Position numbers and translations under genes: made by a program. Positions 18,324 through 29,652 of a DNA stretch of 64,000 nt are shown piece after piece; positions within the stretch are counted from its first letter, which is position 1; every line of letters starts with the position of its first letter. The stretch comes from Lachnospiraceae bacterium. Lineage in GTDB: Bacteria > Bacillota > Clostridia > Lachnospirales > Lachnospiraceae. Under the pieces are notes generated by a model that had not been told where the DNA came from, searched no databases, and worked only from the letters and a program-made list of their open reading frames with translations. The stretch spans positions 58,219 to 122,218 of the forward strand of contig JAFUFI010000037.1 in the NCBI GenBank assembly GCA_017469945.1. Direction: 5' to 3'.

Positions 18324-19478
18324 TTAATTGGCGTAAATTCTCTTAGCCAACTCATCGTAATCGATATCGTTCTGTTTGAAATTACCGAAGCTTCCCGCAA
18401 GGTTCTTTCTTGCAGATGTATCAGCAGTGTATGTCGTTCCGCCGGAAGCCTGCTTTCTTTCCGTCTGCTGGTGCTTCTTGAACTCCTCATCAACCTTTTT
18501 AACGTCTTCAAGAGTATTTATATTTTGCTCTTTCCACCTGTTTAATATGCCCTGAACATAGCTGAATCTGTTGTTGTCAGTGGAAAGTACCGCTCTGTCA
18601 CAAGCTTCCATTATAAGAGCGTCGGAGAATCCGTCCTTTTTCCTCCAGCCCGTGATAAACTCCATCTCTTTTACGGTAGGGGAGCTGTTCTTTCCAAGCC
18701 TCTTCATTATATCATAAACGCCCTTGTCGTATCTTTGGCTTCCGTTCTTTGCCTGTTCGGGAGTTTCGATACCGCTCTGCTTCCAACCAATGGCTACTTT
18801 TTCGGCGTATCTGAAATCCTTCTTTCCCTTCTCGGCGCAGTACTGAAGGAGATAATCCACAAGATCGTCGGAAAATTCAAGAGTCTGGCTTATATAGCAG
18901 AGGGTCTGAAGATCCGACTGGGTAACGGGCTTTCCAAAATACATCTGCGCAAGGAAAACCAGCCCGTTTCCTCCTTCATTTGAGAAAACAGTCAGTTCTT
19001 TTGCACCAAAAGAAGGCTTAATAGGAATTGCGACAGCTTCCTCATTTATTTCTTCAGCCTTTACGCCTTCAGCCTTTACGCTCTCCCCGGGCTTTTCGGC
19101 AGTCTTAGCAGGCGCTGCGCACTGCGTGCTCACCTTAACAGACTTATGGGTAGATTCAACGGTAGGACCGTTTAGATCTTCCTTGCAAAGATTTACAAGG
19201 TGCACTCCGCAGATATTATTATCCCCATCGTAATCGATGGTAAGAACGCCCTTTTTCTCCCAATACTTAAAGGCACGTATAACATCTTTTTCGGTATGAT
19301 TAAATCTGTCGGCTATATCTCCGAGACTGGTCTCAAGATGCGCATTAAGCATACGCACAAGGTAGAGATATACCTTGAGCTGTGCATCATTGGCCTCAGT
19401 CATGTATTCATCTATAAATCTGTTGGAAACAATTGTAGCTCCGATATAACTATCCTGAAAAACTGTGAAACCGGACAT
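18324..19478 (-). CDS. DnaD-domain primosomal protein
   Basis: A 384-residue protein. Residues 1-105 form a winged-helix-like domain (SNRFIDEYMTEANDAQLKVY, LNAHLETSLGDIADRFNHTE, VIRAFKYWEKKGVLTIDYDG). A low-complexity linker follows (120-165). Two DnaB_2/DnaD C-terminal repeats lie near 170-250 (YFGKPVTQSDLQTLCYISQT) and 260-335 (SPTVKEMEFITGWRKKDGFS, with the YxxxI-like RFSYVQGILNRWKEQNI). It is the counterpart of DnaD/DnaB of low-GC Gram-positives, which remodel origin DNA and help load the helicase. It is first in an operon with the loader gene. DnaA-box-like sequences lie 140 bp upstream. Confidence 0.88.
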   Translation of the reverse strand: MSGFTVFQDSYIGATIVSNRFIDEYMTEANDAQLKVYLYLVRMLNAHLETSLGDIADRFNHTEKDVIRAFKYWEKKGVLTIDYDGDNNICGVHLVNLCKEDLNGPTVESTHKSVKVSTQCAAPAKTAEKPGESVKAEGVKAEEINEEAVAIPIKPSFGAKELTVFSNEGGNGLVFLAQMYFGKPVTQSDLQTLCYISQTLEFSDDLVDYLLQYCAEKGKKDFRYAEKVAIGWKQSGIETPEQAKNGSQRYDKGVYDIMKRLGKNSSPTVKEMEFITGWRKKDGFSDALIMEACDRAVLSTDNNRFSYVQGILNRWKEQNINTLEDVKKVDEEFKKHQQTERKQASGGTTYTADTSARKNLAGSFGNFKQNDIDYDELAKRIYAN

Positions 19479-19616
19479 CTGACAAACCCCCGGACGTAAA
19501 ATGATTTTGCTCTATTCTTCCGCAATTAAGTCCTTTATATATATAGCATATGGGGGCTTCATAAATAAATAGACAAAGTGACTATTTGGTTTTTGAGGGA
19601 AATAAAACGGACACTT

Positions 19617-19643
19617 TGTGGATGCCGTGGATTATGTGGATAA
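19617..19643. other. DnaA-box-like cluster upstream of dnaD
   Basis: A perfect DnaA box TTATCCACA is on the minus strand (19635-19643), with two weaker copies at 19617-19625 and 19626-19634, each two bases off. The cluster is 140-165 bp before the dnaD start. A GTGAC/GTCAC inverted pair follows at 19646-19661. The rest of the 317-bp gap holds the murC terminator and an A/T-rich stretch before dnaD; no gene is seen. Confidence 0.6.
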
Positions 19644-19741
19644 TATGTGACTAAGTTGTCACTATGCACCTCTCAAATCTGTTAACAGACGGAAACAGTG
19701 CAAAATTTCAGCTCGCAAAAATATCCACAGCCGGCAAAAAA

Positions 19742-19789
19742 ATATCCACAAATCGGTTTAATCAAATCTTTAAAACCGTTTGTGGATAT
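19742..19789 (-). terminator. murC terminator built from DnaA-box-like arms
   Basis: ATATCCACAAATCGGTTT and AAACCGTTTGTGGATAT pair with a single-base bulge around a 13-base loop. On the minus strand the stem is followed by seven T residues (19735-19741). Both arms contain a one-mismatch DnaA box (ATATCCACA). Two more such boxes lie at 19721-19729 and 19790-19798, the latter overlapping the murC stop codon. Confidence 0.8.
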
Positions 19790-19795
19790 TGTGGA

Positions 19796-21211
19796 TTATC
19801 TTCTTCCCCGAACGAGCGCATCGGCGATTTTATTGGCTTCTCCCGCACCCATGGTTATCACCAGATCACCCTTTGTGCAATTTTTCAGAAGGAATTTTTC
19901 AATTTCTTTAAAATCGGGAATATAGTAGCTTTCCGTTCCCTTTTTACTTAAAGCATCGCAAAGATCCTTTGAACTTATTCCGAGATTATCCTTTTCTCTT
20001 GCGGCGTAAATATCCGGCATCACTACCACATCAGCGGCCGAAAGTTCATTTACGAATTCGTCGAAAAAGCTTCTTGTTCTCGTATAGGTGTGGGGCTGAA
20101 ATACAACGTACAGTTTATTGTACTCGATCATTGATGCCGCCTTCATTGTGGCGTGAATCTCCGTGGGATGATGCGCGTAATCGTCTACTATCGTAAATCC
20201 GTTTACCTCTCCCTTGTATTCGAATCTTCTGTCGGCTCCGGTAAACTTATTTAAGGCATCGGCTCCGGACTGATACTCAGCCTTTACCGCATCTCCCACA
20301 GCAAGCGCAGCGAGAGCGTTTGTAATATTATGCTCTCCGGGAACCTTCAGCGATATCTTTCGCATTCCCCTTTTGTTTATCTCATCAAACTCGGCGCATC
20401 CAAGTCTGTTAAAGCTGATGTTCTCGGCTTTATAGTCTGTAGGATTTCCGTATACATCCTTGCCCTTAGCCGAGAACGTCACAACACTGCATTTAAGATC
20501 CTTTGTGATCTCATGGTAATCTTCGATATCACCACAGATGACGAGAGTTCCGTCTTCGGGCAAAAGAAGTGCAAATTCCTTAAATGATTTTCTGATATCG
20601 TCAAGGTCTCTGAAAAAGTCCAGATGATCCTCCTCGATATTCATAATAACTCCAATCTTTGGAAGGAAATGCAAAAAGCTGTTGGTGTACTCGCAGGCCT
20701 CTGCTACAAAGTATTTATGCCCGCCTACTCTCGTGTTTCCTCCGATGGATTTAAGGACTCCTCCGTTGTTGATGGTGGGATCGAGGCCCGCCTCAAGAAG
20801 GATCTCGCTTATCATAGAAGTTGTTGTTGTTTTACCGTGAGTTCCGCTGACAGCGATGGGTATCTGATAATTGCTCATCATCTGTCCGACGAGCTCGCCT
20901 CTTGAAACAGATTTAAGTCCAAGTTCCTTTGTAGCTATATATTCCGGATTGTCGGGACCTATTGCAGCGGTAAATACAACGCAGTCTATATCCTTTGTAA
21001 TGTTTTCTTTTTTCTGGCCATAATAAACCTTAACGCCCCTTTTCTCAAGGCCTTCGGTGATAGGACTTTTATCCCTGTCAGAGCCCAAGACCTCAAATCC
21101 GGCGTCAACAAGAATCTCCGCCAGTCCGCTCATACTGATTCCGCCTATTCCGGCGAAAAATATTTTTCCGGGGTGAGAAAAATCAAGCTTATAGTTATCT
21201 TTTGAAGACAT
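19796..21211 (-). CDS. murC: UDP-N-acetylmuramate--L-alanine ligase
   Basis: A 471-residue Mur ligase. The N-terminal Rossmann part has IFFAGIGGISMSGLAEIL (G-x-G-G). The ATP loop GTHGKTTT is at 123-130. ACEYTNSFLHFLPKIGVIMN and EDHLDFF follow, and VDDYAHHPTEIHATM marks the C-terminal domain. It adds L-Ala to UDP-MurNAc, the first step of the peptidoglycan stem peptide, in the cytoplasm. It starts 14 bp after the 849-residue anchored protein gene and has its own terminator. Confidence 0.96.
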   Translation of the reverse strand: MSSKDNYKLDFSHPGKIFFAGIGGISMSGLAEILVDAGFEVLGSDRDKSPITEGLEKRGVKVYYGQKKENITKDIDCVVFTAAIGPDNPEYIATKELGLKSVSRGELVGQMMSNYQIPIAVSGTHGKTTTTSMISEILLEAGLDPTINNGGVLKSIGGNTRVGGHKYFVAEACEYTNSFLHFLPKIGVIMNIEEDHLDFFRDLDDIRKSFKEFALLLPEDGTLVICGDIEDYHEITKDLKCSVVTFSAKGKDVYGNPTDYKAENISFNRLGCAEFDEINKRGMRKISLKVPGEHNITNALAALAVGDAVKAEYQSGADALNKFTGADRRFEYKGEVNGFTIVDDYAHHPTEIHATMKAASMIEYNKLYVVFQPHTYTRTRSFFDEFVNELSAADVVVMPDIYAAREKDNLGISSKDLCDALSKKGTESYYIPDFKEIEKFLLKNCTKGDLVITMGAGEANKIADALVRGRR

Positions 21212-21225
21212 TTTTTAACCTCTAT

Positions 21226-23775
21226 CTACTCCAATTTTGTATAGGTGATGAAATTGTTTCCGTAATCCTCGAACAATTCCGTCGCTTTATCGTAGGACAT
21301 CTTATCAAGAGTACCGGTTACAGGATTAAGCAGTACAACTATTTCCGTTGTGTCGTTATAACCTACGATCAGTAAAGCGTCATTCTCCCCCGTCAAAGTA
21401 AGTACCGGCGTTTCAATATTAACATAGTACAGCATCATGTCAAGTTCACAATCCGTTAAATCCAGAATCTTGCAATTCTCCAGATTGTCCTCAAGTATCT
21501 GCAGTACTGTGTTTCCTTCATCTAAAAGATACTGGGAATTTCTTATAACTCCCTCATTCTCCAGAAGGGCATCCAGACAGACTGCCAAAGTTGTCTCTCC
21601 CTCTTCACAGCCCCTGCCTTCGATCGACATTATCTGATTTCGAGAGCTTCTCGGAGTTCTCTTCCAGATTATATCACCTTTTTCGTCTATTACCCAGCCC
21701 GCTTTTAAGTTGGCAAGTTCTATGGCATTCGAAGCAACGTTGTATATGTCGGCTACGCCGTACGCATCGTAAACCACATATCTCTTAAGCTTTTCGATCT
21801 CTAAAGCAAGATCTCTTCCGCCCTCGTATACCACTTCTTTAGGAGTAGCAACCTTTAAAAGAGTGCTGTTTACCTCCGAAGGAAGCTGAAGCTGTACATA
21901 AGTCTTGTAAACATCGACTACAGCGGTAGCGTCAGTGACATTTACACCTCCGCTCATATCCTCAGCGGTAATATAGTCAGTCTTTTCCTCTTTTACCTTA
22001 CCCTTTTCGTCTATAGATACGCGCTTAAGAGTAAGCTGATTGTCGTTTAACTCCACGCTTACTACATAAAGTCCGTCATACTGATAGTTCTTGATAAGAG
22101 AACCTTCCTCGTCGCAGATGACGATCCTGTACATCGGGAAGAAAAGACGGCCCGAGCTTTCTCTTCGAACGTCCTGTATATGCGCTATTCCGTAGATTAC
22201 GTCGGGTCCGATAAATCCCAGAGACCTTATGCAGTCGCCTTCGGGAACATTTATCTCTTTATCCTTTTCCGACTTAAGGTTCGTAAGTGTAATACTCCTT
22301 GAAAGCTGCGAGTCCTCGTAAGCGCTGCGGCTGATAAGGATTCGATGGTCATAGCTCGTAACCAGCGTATCATCGCCCCCAAGGTCGTTTCTAACCGTAT
22401 AGCTCTTGTCCTCGAGATCTACGCAATATACCTTGTTTTCCAGAGCAAGGAAAAGATGTTCCTCTCTGTTAAGATACAAAAGCGTATCAAGCTCGGCAGC
22501 CAAAATACCCCAGGATCTTTCGTAGGGAATATATATGAGTTCCTCTATAGTGTTAAGCTTTCCGTCAAAGTTGTATACTTCTATGCCTACCTCGCCTTCG
22601 TGGCGTCCGCTGTTCATATATCCGTAGACGGCAAACTTTATCGTTCCGCTTTCATCAATATCAAGAATCTTTATGCCGTGAGCGCTTCGCATGGCTCTTT
22701 CGTCGAAATCATCATTCCCGGAAAAGGCAAACACTCTGGTAAGCTTATTCTCCTTTGCCTGATAGGAATACAGTCTTCCGGCGTAAATAAATGCGACTGT
22801 ATTTCCGTCCTCACTTTCGGAATACTCAACTCCTCTGTCGGCAATTCCCAGTACGATCTTGTCATTAACGCAAAGATTCTTCTCATCAGGGAGCTGCTCC
22901 ATTGTTCTTTGATAATCGATAAGGAGCATTCTCTCTTTTCCGGTCTTGATACGATAATACTCGGTAAGTCTGTAATAGACCTTATCCTTTTCGTCTCCCG
23001 AAAAGACGATATAGTCCGTTGTTATCTCCGCCATCTGGTCTGATATTTCCTTGATCTCAATATCAGGCTCTTCTGTCTGAGTAAGTCCCAAATCACCATA
23101 GGTTATCTGGTCGAGGCTTGAATGTATATCCACACTGGCAAAAGATGAGTTATCATTAAGGGACGAATTTGTCTCTAAATACTTTCTGATCTCCGAGGCA
23201 TTTTCCTTGTCAAAAAGCTTGTCGTGGAAATACTGAACAAACTCCAATTTCTCGTCGCAGCCAAGGTCGTCACCCCAGATAATATCGGTATAGTAGTAGT
23301 ATTCGTTGTCCTCATTATCGGTTAAGGTAAGCTCCAAAGAGTACAAAACATTCTTTGTCAAAAGATCCTTAAGAGAAAGGTTAAGACTTAAAACATCCTC
23401 GGATTTTTTAATCTCCGGAAGGTCTCCGTATTCGACAAGTCTCTCACCATCGGTTGTTCTTACTTCGTAGGAAACTTTTCTTATATCTTTGGAGTAAGTC
23501 TTTATCTTAAAGGTAAGCTTACGGTCGCTTGAGAGTACGGTAACATTCTCTCCGGCCTCGCTTACGTTTCTTTTATCAACATACCCAAAGAGCTTATTAT
23601 AAGAAAAATCTCCCCGGATCATACTGACAACGGGCAAAGTAGCCGGTTCCATATCCATTGTTATATTGTCTATATCTCTGTTTAAAATCTCGGAGGCTAT
23701 AAACAACGCAGCAATGAACACGCATATAAAGACGAAAATACGTATTAAGTTTTTCCTTATTACGGAAAAGTTCAT
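21226..23775 (-). CDS. large membrane-anchored extracytoplasmic protein with beta-propeller-like region and degenerate C39-like end
   Basis: An 849-residue protein with one N-terminal membrane segment (about 9-29). Residues 55-290 look like beta-rich adhesive domains. Residues 305-620 contain repeated YxxxxKENKLTRVFAF / YNFDGKLNTIEELIYIPY / VYCVDLEDKSYTV segments that suggest a beta-propeller. The last 145 residues (706-849) resemble a C39 papain-like domain: GCEEGETTLAVCLDALL (Cys723, the usual nucleophile site) and TPVLTLTGENDALLIVGYND. The catalytic His expected before LLIVGY is replaced by Asp-Ala, so it is probably not a peptidase. The gene is 14 bp upstream of murC, which hints at a wall role. 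I know no characterised member. Confidence 0.72.
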   Translation of the reverse strand: MNFSVIRKNLIRIFVFICVFIAALFIASEILNRDIDNITMDMEPATLPVVSMIRGDFSYNKLFGYVDKRNVSEAGENVTVLSSDRKLTFKIKTYSKDIRKVSYEVRTTDGERLVEYGDLPEIKKSEDVLSLNLSLKDLLTKNVLYSLELTLTDNEDNEYYYYTDIIWGDDLGCDEKLEFVQYFHDKLFDKENASEIRKYLETNSSLNDNSSFASVDIHSSLDQITYGDLGLTQTEEPDIEIKEISDQMAEITTDYIVFSGDEKDKVYYRLTEYYRIKTGKERMLLIDYQRTMEQLPDEKNLCVNDKIVLGIADRGVEYSESEDGNTVAFIYAGRLYSYQAKENKLTRVFAFSGNDDFDERAMRSAHGIKILDIDESGTIKFAVYGYMNSGRHEGEVGIEVYNFDGKLNTIEELIYIPYERSWGILAAELDTLLYLNREEHLFLALENKVYCVDLEDKSYTVRNDLGGDDTLVTSYDHRILISRSAYEDSQLSRSITLTNLKSEKDKEINVPEGDCIRSLGFIGPDVIYGIAHIQDVRRESSGRLFFPMYRIVICDEEGSLIKNYQYDGLYVVSVELNDNQLTLKRVSIDEKGKVKEEKTDYITAEDMSGGVNVTDATAVVDVYKTYVQLQLPSEVNSTLLKVATPKEVVYEGGRDLALEIEKLKRYVVYDAYGVADIYNVASNAIELANLKAGWVIDEKGDIIWKRTPRSSRNQIMSIEGRGCEEGETTLAVCLDALLENEGVIRNSQYLLDEGNTVLQILEDNLENCKILDLTDCELDMMLYYVNIETPVLTLTGENDALLIVGYNDTTEIVVLLNPVTGTLDKMSYDKATELFEDYGNNFITYTKLE

Positions 23776-23806
23776 ATATTGATACCTTTATTTGTTCACT
23801 AAACTA

Positions 23807-23831
23807 AAAGGCGCCCCTGGCGGGCGCCTTT
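23807..23831 (-). terminator. F-ATPase operon terminator
   Basis: AAAGGCGCCC, loop CTGGC, and GGGCGCCTTT: a perfect 10-bp GC-rich stem flanked by A and T runs. It lies 30 bp after the atpC stop on the minus strand and should end the ATP synthase transcript. Confidence 0.9.
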
Positions 23832-23860
23832 AGGCTTATTAGATTGTATCACACAATCCT

Positions 23861-24262
23861 CTATTTTAAAACATTAATTCGTGCCATTGCTCTTTGAAGC
23901 GCAGTCTCGGCTCTTGCAACATCAAGGTTCTCGTATCTGTTCTTCAATCTGTCCTTGGCACGGGCAAGCGCTTCGTTTGCACGCTTTTCGTCAATCTCGT
24001 CGGGCCATTCGACGATTTCCGCAAGAATAGAGATAGCATCCGGCAGAATCTCAGCAAAACCTGAGTGAAGTGCGGCAATTCTCTCTCCATCTTTTTCATG
24101 GATGCGAAGGATGCCGGGCTTAACAATTACCGTAAGAGGAATATGACCCGGATAAACTCCGATTTCTCCCTCGGTCGTATTGAATTCTACCATTTGGGCT
24201 TCTCCCTCATAAAACACTCTCTCGGGTGTTATTATGCGGAGGTTGAACATATTGTCAGCCAT
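23861..24262 (-). CDS. atpC: F1 ATP synthase epsilon subunit
   Basis: A 133-residue protein of family length. The N-terminal beta sandwich has MFNLRIITPERVFYEGEAQM, EFNTTEGEIGVYPGHIPLTV and FAEILPDAISILAEIVEWPD; the C-terminal helical hairpin is EIDEKRANEALARAKDRLKN. It is part of the central stalk and inhibits ATP hydrolysis. It is the last gene of the operon, 75 bp after atpD. Confidence 0.95.
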   Translation of the reverse strand: MADNMFNLRIITPERVFYEGEAQMVEFNTTEGEIGVYPGHIPLTVIVKPGILRIHEKDGERIAALHSGFAEILPDAISILAEIVEWPDEIDEKRANEALARAKDRLKNRYENLDVARAETALQRAMARINVLK

Positions 24263-24337
24263 ATATACTCCTTTTTAAACCGGCAGTTTCAAGACACTTG
24301 CAGCATCTTACCGATGGCTTTGGCAACAATAAACCGA

Positions 24338-25738
<1,401 letters not shown>

Positions 25739-25777
25739 TTATAACCTCATTTCCGCCGCTTAAGCGGCATAAACTGA

Positions 25778-26626
25778 TTATCCGATTGCTTCCGAGCCTG
25801 CGATAATCTCCGTAAGTTCCTGTGTGATGGATCCCTGACGGGCTCTGTTGTACTGGAGCGAGAGCTTGTCTATCATCTCTTCCGCGTTGCTGGTCGCATT
25901 GTCCATGGCCTGCATACGGGCTCCGTTTTCACTGGCGATAGCTTCCTTAAGTCCTCCGTATATCAGACTGCTGATATACTTGGGGATGATCATATCTATC
26001 GCATCAACATCTTCAGGTTCAAAGTTCATTACCGCCGAAGCTTCGTCCTCTTCCTCCGCCTCTACGGGCAAGAGTTTGATAAGTCTGGGCTCCTGGCTTA
26101 CGGTATTTTTAAAGAAAGTATATGCAAGGTAGATCTCTCCGATCTCTCCGGCTTCAAAGGATTTAAGAAGCCTGTCGGTAAGTGCGTTTACTTCCGAATA
26201 TAAGGGATCTTCGATTACTTCCGGCATATCTTCCCTGATAGTATATCCGTATCTCGCAAAAGCCTCACGGCCCTTGTTTCCGATAGTATAAATATCAAGG
26301 TCTTCTTTCTTAAAAGCATCATTTCTGGTAATCAGTTTTACCACATTGGAATTATAGCCGCCGGCTAAACCTCTGTTGGAAGTTATTACCACCACAGCCT
26401 TTCTCTCGGACTCTCCGGGAATAAGGTATCTGTGTTCGATATGTCCGACACGGGAAAGAATACTGTTCACCGTGCGGAACATACTGTCGAAGTAGTACTG
26501 GGATTTCTCTGCAGCCGCTCTCGCTCTCTGGAGCTTAACGGTGGATACCAGCTTCATAGCTTTTGTGATCTGCTGAGTTCCCTGTATACTGGTCTTCCGG
26601 CGTTTAATATCACGCATTGATGCCAT
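25778..26626 (-). CDS. atpG: F1 ATP synthase gamma subunit
   Basis: A 282-residue rotor stalk subunit. MRDIKRRKTSIQGTQQITKA and MKLVSTVKLQRAR begin the N-terminal helix. TSNRGLAGGYNSNV and the C-terminal helix ARMQAMDNATSNAEEMIDKL with NRARQGSITQELTEI are the signature. It couples rotation of the c ring to the alpha/beta sites. The gene is 24 bp after atpA. Confidence 0.97.
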   Translation of the reverse strand: MASMRDIKRRKTSIQGTQQITKAMKLVSTVKLQRARAAAEKSQYYFDSMFRTVNSILSRVGHIEHRYLIPGESERKAVVVITSNRGLAGGYNSNVVKLITRNDAFKKEDLDIYTIGNKGREAFARYGYTIREDMPEVIEDPLYSEVNALTDRLLKSFEAGEIGEIYLAYTFFKNTVSQEPRLIKLLPVEAEEEDEASAVMNFEPEDVDAIDMIIPKYISSLIYGGLKEAIASENGARMQAMDNATSNAEEMIDKLSLQYNRARQGSITQELTEIIAGSEAIG

Positions 26627-26650
26627 AATATATTACCTCATCTTTGTGTT

Positions 26651-28162
26651 TCACGCCTTAAGGAAATCAGCCTTGAACTGCTCGATCGCCTTCTTAAGCT
26701 TCTCTTCGATCTCATCGGAGATTACCTTGTCGGTAGCGATAGAATTGGGTACCTCAGGATACTTTGTATCGAGGAACTCAAAGAATTCTTTTTCAAAGCG
26801 TGTGATATCCTCAACAGGAACATCAAGCAGATACTTTCTTGTAACTGCATAGATAATGATAACCTGGTACTGAACCGGCATAGGCGAATACTGAGGCTGC
26901 TTTAATACCTCTTTGATTCTTTCACCCTGAGCAAGCTTTTCCTTGGTATCATTATCAAGTTCCGATCCGAACTGTGCGAAGGATGCAAGCTCTCTGTACT
27001 GAGCAAGCTCGGTACGGATAGGTGCCGCAATCTTCTTCATAGCCTTGATCTGTGCCGCACCACCTACACGGGATACGGAAAGTCCGGCGTTAACAGCGGG
27101 ACGGAATCCGGAGTTGAACATCTCGGTCTCAAGATAAATCTGACCGTCTGTGATTGAGATAACGTTGGTAGGGATGTAAGCTGATACGTCGCCTGCCTGG
27201 GTCTCAATGATGGGAAGGGCGGTAAGAGATCCTCCGCCGTACTCATCGCTCATACGAGCCGCACGCTCAAGAAGTCTTGAGTGGAGATAGAATACGTCTC
27301 CGGGATAAGCCTCACGTCCGGGTGGACGGCGGAGGAGCAAGGAGAGTGTGCGGTATGCGGTAGCGTGCTTACTTAAGTCATCATAGATAACGAGCACGTC
27401 CTGTCCGCTCTCCATCCATTCCTCACCGATAGCGCATCCGGAATAAGGAGCGATATACTGCAAGGGTGCAAGATCGCTTGCAGTTGAAACAACAACGGTT
27501 GTATAAGCCATTGCGCCAAACTCTTCAAATGTCTTAACGATATTTGCTACGGTAGAAGCTTTCTGACCGATAGCAACGTAAATACATTTAACGTTTTGTC
27601 CCTTCTGGTTGATGATGGTATCGATCGCGATCGCGGTCTTACCTGTCTGACGGTCGCCGATGATGAGCTCACGCTGACCTCTTCCGATAGGGATCATAGA
27701 GTCGATAGCTTTGATACCGGTCTGAAGAGGGGTATCTACGCTCTTACGGGTAATAACGCCGCTGGCAACTCTCTCAATCTTACGATATTTGGTTGTCTGG
27801 ATAGGGCCTTTGCCATCGATGGGCTGTCCGAGAGCGTTAACTACTCGTCCAAGCATTGCATCGCCTACGGGAACTTCAACAACTCGTCCGGTAGTCTTAA
27901 CGAGATCGCCTTCGTTGATATTCCTGGAGTTTCCAAGGAGAACTACACCGACGTTATCTTCCTCAAGGTTTAAGACCATTCCGTAGATGTCTCCGGGGAA
28001 CTCAAGAAGCTCACCCTGCATAGCGTTCTCAAGACCGTGAACACGAGCAATACCGTCCGCCACCTGAATGACCGTACCTACGTCAGCCACATCAAGGGTG
28101 GATGCATATCTTTTGATCTGTTCCTTGATGACAGAACTTATTTCTTCAGGTTTTAAATTCAT
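26651..28162 (-). CDS. atpA: F1 ATP synthase alpha subunit
   Basis: A 503-residue subunit with [20 protein letters not shown] at the N-terminus. The nucleotide loop GDRQTGKT is at 169-176, and [18 protein letters not shown] and [20 protein letters not shown] are conserved. It forms the hexamer with beta and binds non-catalytic nucleotide. The gene is 30 bp after atpH. Confidence 0.98.
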   Translation of the reverse strand: MNLKPEEISSVIKEQIKRYASTLDVADVGTVIQVADGIARVHGLENAMQGELLEFPGDIYGMVLNLEEDNVGVVLLGNSRNINEGDLVKTTGRVVEVPVGDAMLGRVVNALGQPIDGKGPIQTTKYRKIERVASGVITRKSVDTPLQTGIKAIDSMIPIGRGQRELIIGDRQTGKTAIAIDTIINQKGQNVKCIYVAIGQKASTVANIVKTFEEFGAMAYTTVVVSTASDLAPLQYIAPYSGCAIGEEWMESGQDVLVIYDDLSKHATAYRTLSLLLRRPPGREAYPGDVFYLHSRLLERAARMSDEYGGGSLTALPIIETQAGDVSAYIPTNVISITDGQIYLETEMFNSGFRPAVNAGLSVSRVGGAAQIKAMKKIAAPIRTELAQYRELASFAQFGSELDNDTKEKLAQGERIKEVLKQPQYSPMPVQYQVIIIYAVTRKYLLDVPVEDITRFEKEFFEFLDTKYPEVPNSIATDKVISDEIEEKLKKAIEQFKADFLKA

Positions 28163-28192
28163 TGCCTTAATAGCACCTTTCTTCCTGCTGAG

Positions 28193-28741
28193 TTACCCCA
28201 GCTGGAGTTCTAATAATTCCTTTGTCAAATCATTCAATCTGCTCTTGATACTCGAATCCACAACACGGTCGCCTATACGGATAACCATGCCTCCGATAAG
28301 AGAAGGATCAACATCATAGTGCATCTCGAGTGTATTGTAATCGGTAGTCTCAAGAAGCTTATCCCTGACCTTGCTCTTACCTTCTAAATCAAGTGCTTTC
28401 GGTGTGACCACATAGGCTACACCGATTCCGCGGAATTCTTTCTCTTTGTCGATGAAATAATCAAATATGGAGTCGATTTCCTTGAATCTTTCCTTTTCGA
28501 CGATTATACGGATAAATCCGGTGATCTCGTCGCTGGTACGTCCTTTGAATACGTCATCAACCACTTTCAGCTTGTCCTGCTTAGCTACTCCCGGGTGAAG
28601 CATAAGCTGCTTAAACTCGGGATTGGAATCAAGTATCTCGCGCACGGATTGAATTTCCTCAAGCATCTCGGATGCTTTGTTTTCCTCGTGCGCAAGCTCA
28701 AATAAAGCTTCGCCGTAGGTTTTGGAAACTAATTTTGCCAT
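28193..28741 (-). CDS. atpH: F1 ATP synthase delta subunit
   Basis: A 182-residue peripheral-stalk subunit. The N-terminal six-helix domain (YGEALFELAHEENKASEMLE, MLHPGVAKQDKLKVVDDVFK) is followed by VTPKALDLEGKSKVRDKLLE and the C-terminal signature DVDPSLIGGMVIRIGDRVVD with SIKSRLNDL. It links the b subunit to the top of F1. The start overlaps the end of atpF by 13 bp. Confidence 0.95.
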   Translation of the reverse strand: MAKLVSKTYGEALFELAHEENKASEMLEEIQSVREILDSNPEFKQLMLHPGVAKQDKLKVVDDVFKGRTSDEITGFIRIIVEKERFKEIDSIFDYFIDKEKEFRGIGVAYVVTPKALDLEGKSKVRDKLLETTDYNTLEMHYDVDPSLIGGMVIRIGDRVVDSSIKSRLNDLTKELLELQLG

Positions 28742-29268
28742 GTGCTTTTACCTATTTCCTTAAGCGTGTCTTCTACCAATTTGTCCTGTATGGTGGTATC
28801 GATTTTCTCGGATACTACCTTTTCAGCTATCATAGAAGCTACAACGATCATCTCGCGTTTTACTTCATCCATTGCCTTTTGCTTTTCAAGCTCTGCTTCA
28901 GTACGGGCATGGGCGATGATTCTGTCAGCCTCGCTGCGGGCCTCCTCGAGAACTCTGTTCTCACCCTCTAAGGCACGCTTTCTGGCGCTGCTTAAGATTT
29001 CCTCCGACTCTTTGTCGATGTTCTTAAGCTTATCCTCATACTCCGCCTTAAGTTTCTCGGCCTCGCTCTTTAGATCCGCCGCATCCTGAATTTCGTCATG
29101 GATACGTTTTTTACGGTTATTGAGCATCTTACGGGCCGGATTAAACAAAAGAAAACTGAATGCAAAAAACAAAACGAAGATAGCTATTGCAGATAGAAAG
29201 AAGTCAGCTCCAAGCTGAAGATCCAGACCAAACAATCTGGATAATGAATCTCCTTCCAAAAGTATCAT
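28729..29268 (-). CDS. atpF: Fo ATP synthase b subunit
   Basis: A 179-residue subunit with one N-terminal membrane helix (about residues 19-43, FFLSAIAIFVLFFAFSFLLF) and a long charged helix of 120 residues rich in Ala, Glu and Lys. Two copies form the stator stalk. The gene lies 28 bp after atpE and overlaps atpH. Confidence 0.94.
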   Translation of the reverse strand: MILLEGDSLSRLFGLDLQLGADFFLSAIAIFVLFFAFSFLLFNPARKMLNNRKKRIHDEIQDAADLKSEAEKLKAEYEDKLKNIDKESEEILSSARKRALEGENRVLEEARSEADRIIAHARTEAELEKQKAMDEVKREMIVVASMIAEKVVSEKIDTTIQDKLVEDTLKEIGKSTWQN

Positions 29269-29296
29269 TCGTTTTCTCCTTTCAATTAAACCTTAA

Positions 29297-29605
<309 letters not shown>

Positions 29606-29652
29606 TTACGGCTTTCTCCCGTGAAAAATTTGCTTACCTAAAGTAGTAATCT

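Noticed and set aside
19617..19798. DnaA-box cluster as the chromosomal origin
   Set aside because: No dnaA, dnaN, rpmH or other origin neighbours, and the boxes are partly a terminator; regulation or titration is more likely.
22345..23043. 232-codon plus-strand frame inside the 849-residue gene
   Set aside because: Antisense shadow; the minus-strand frame continues through it with sensible composition.
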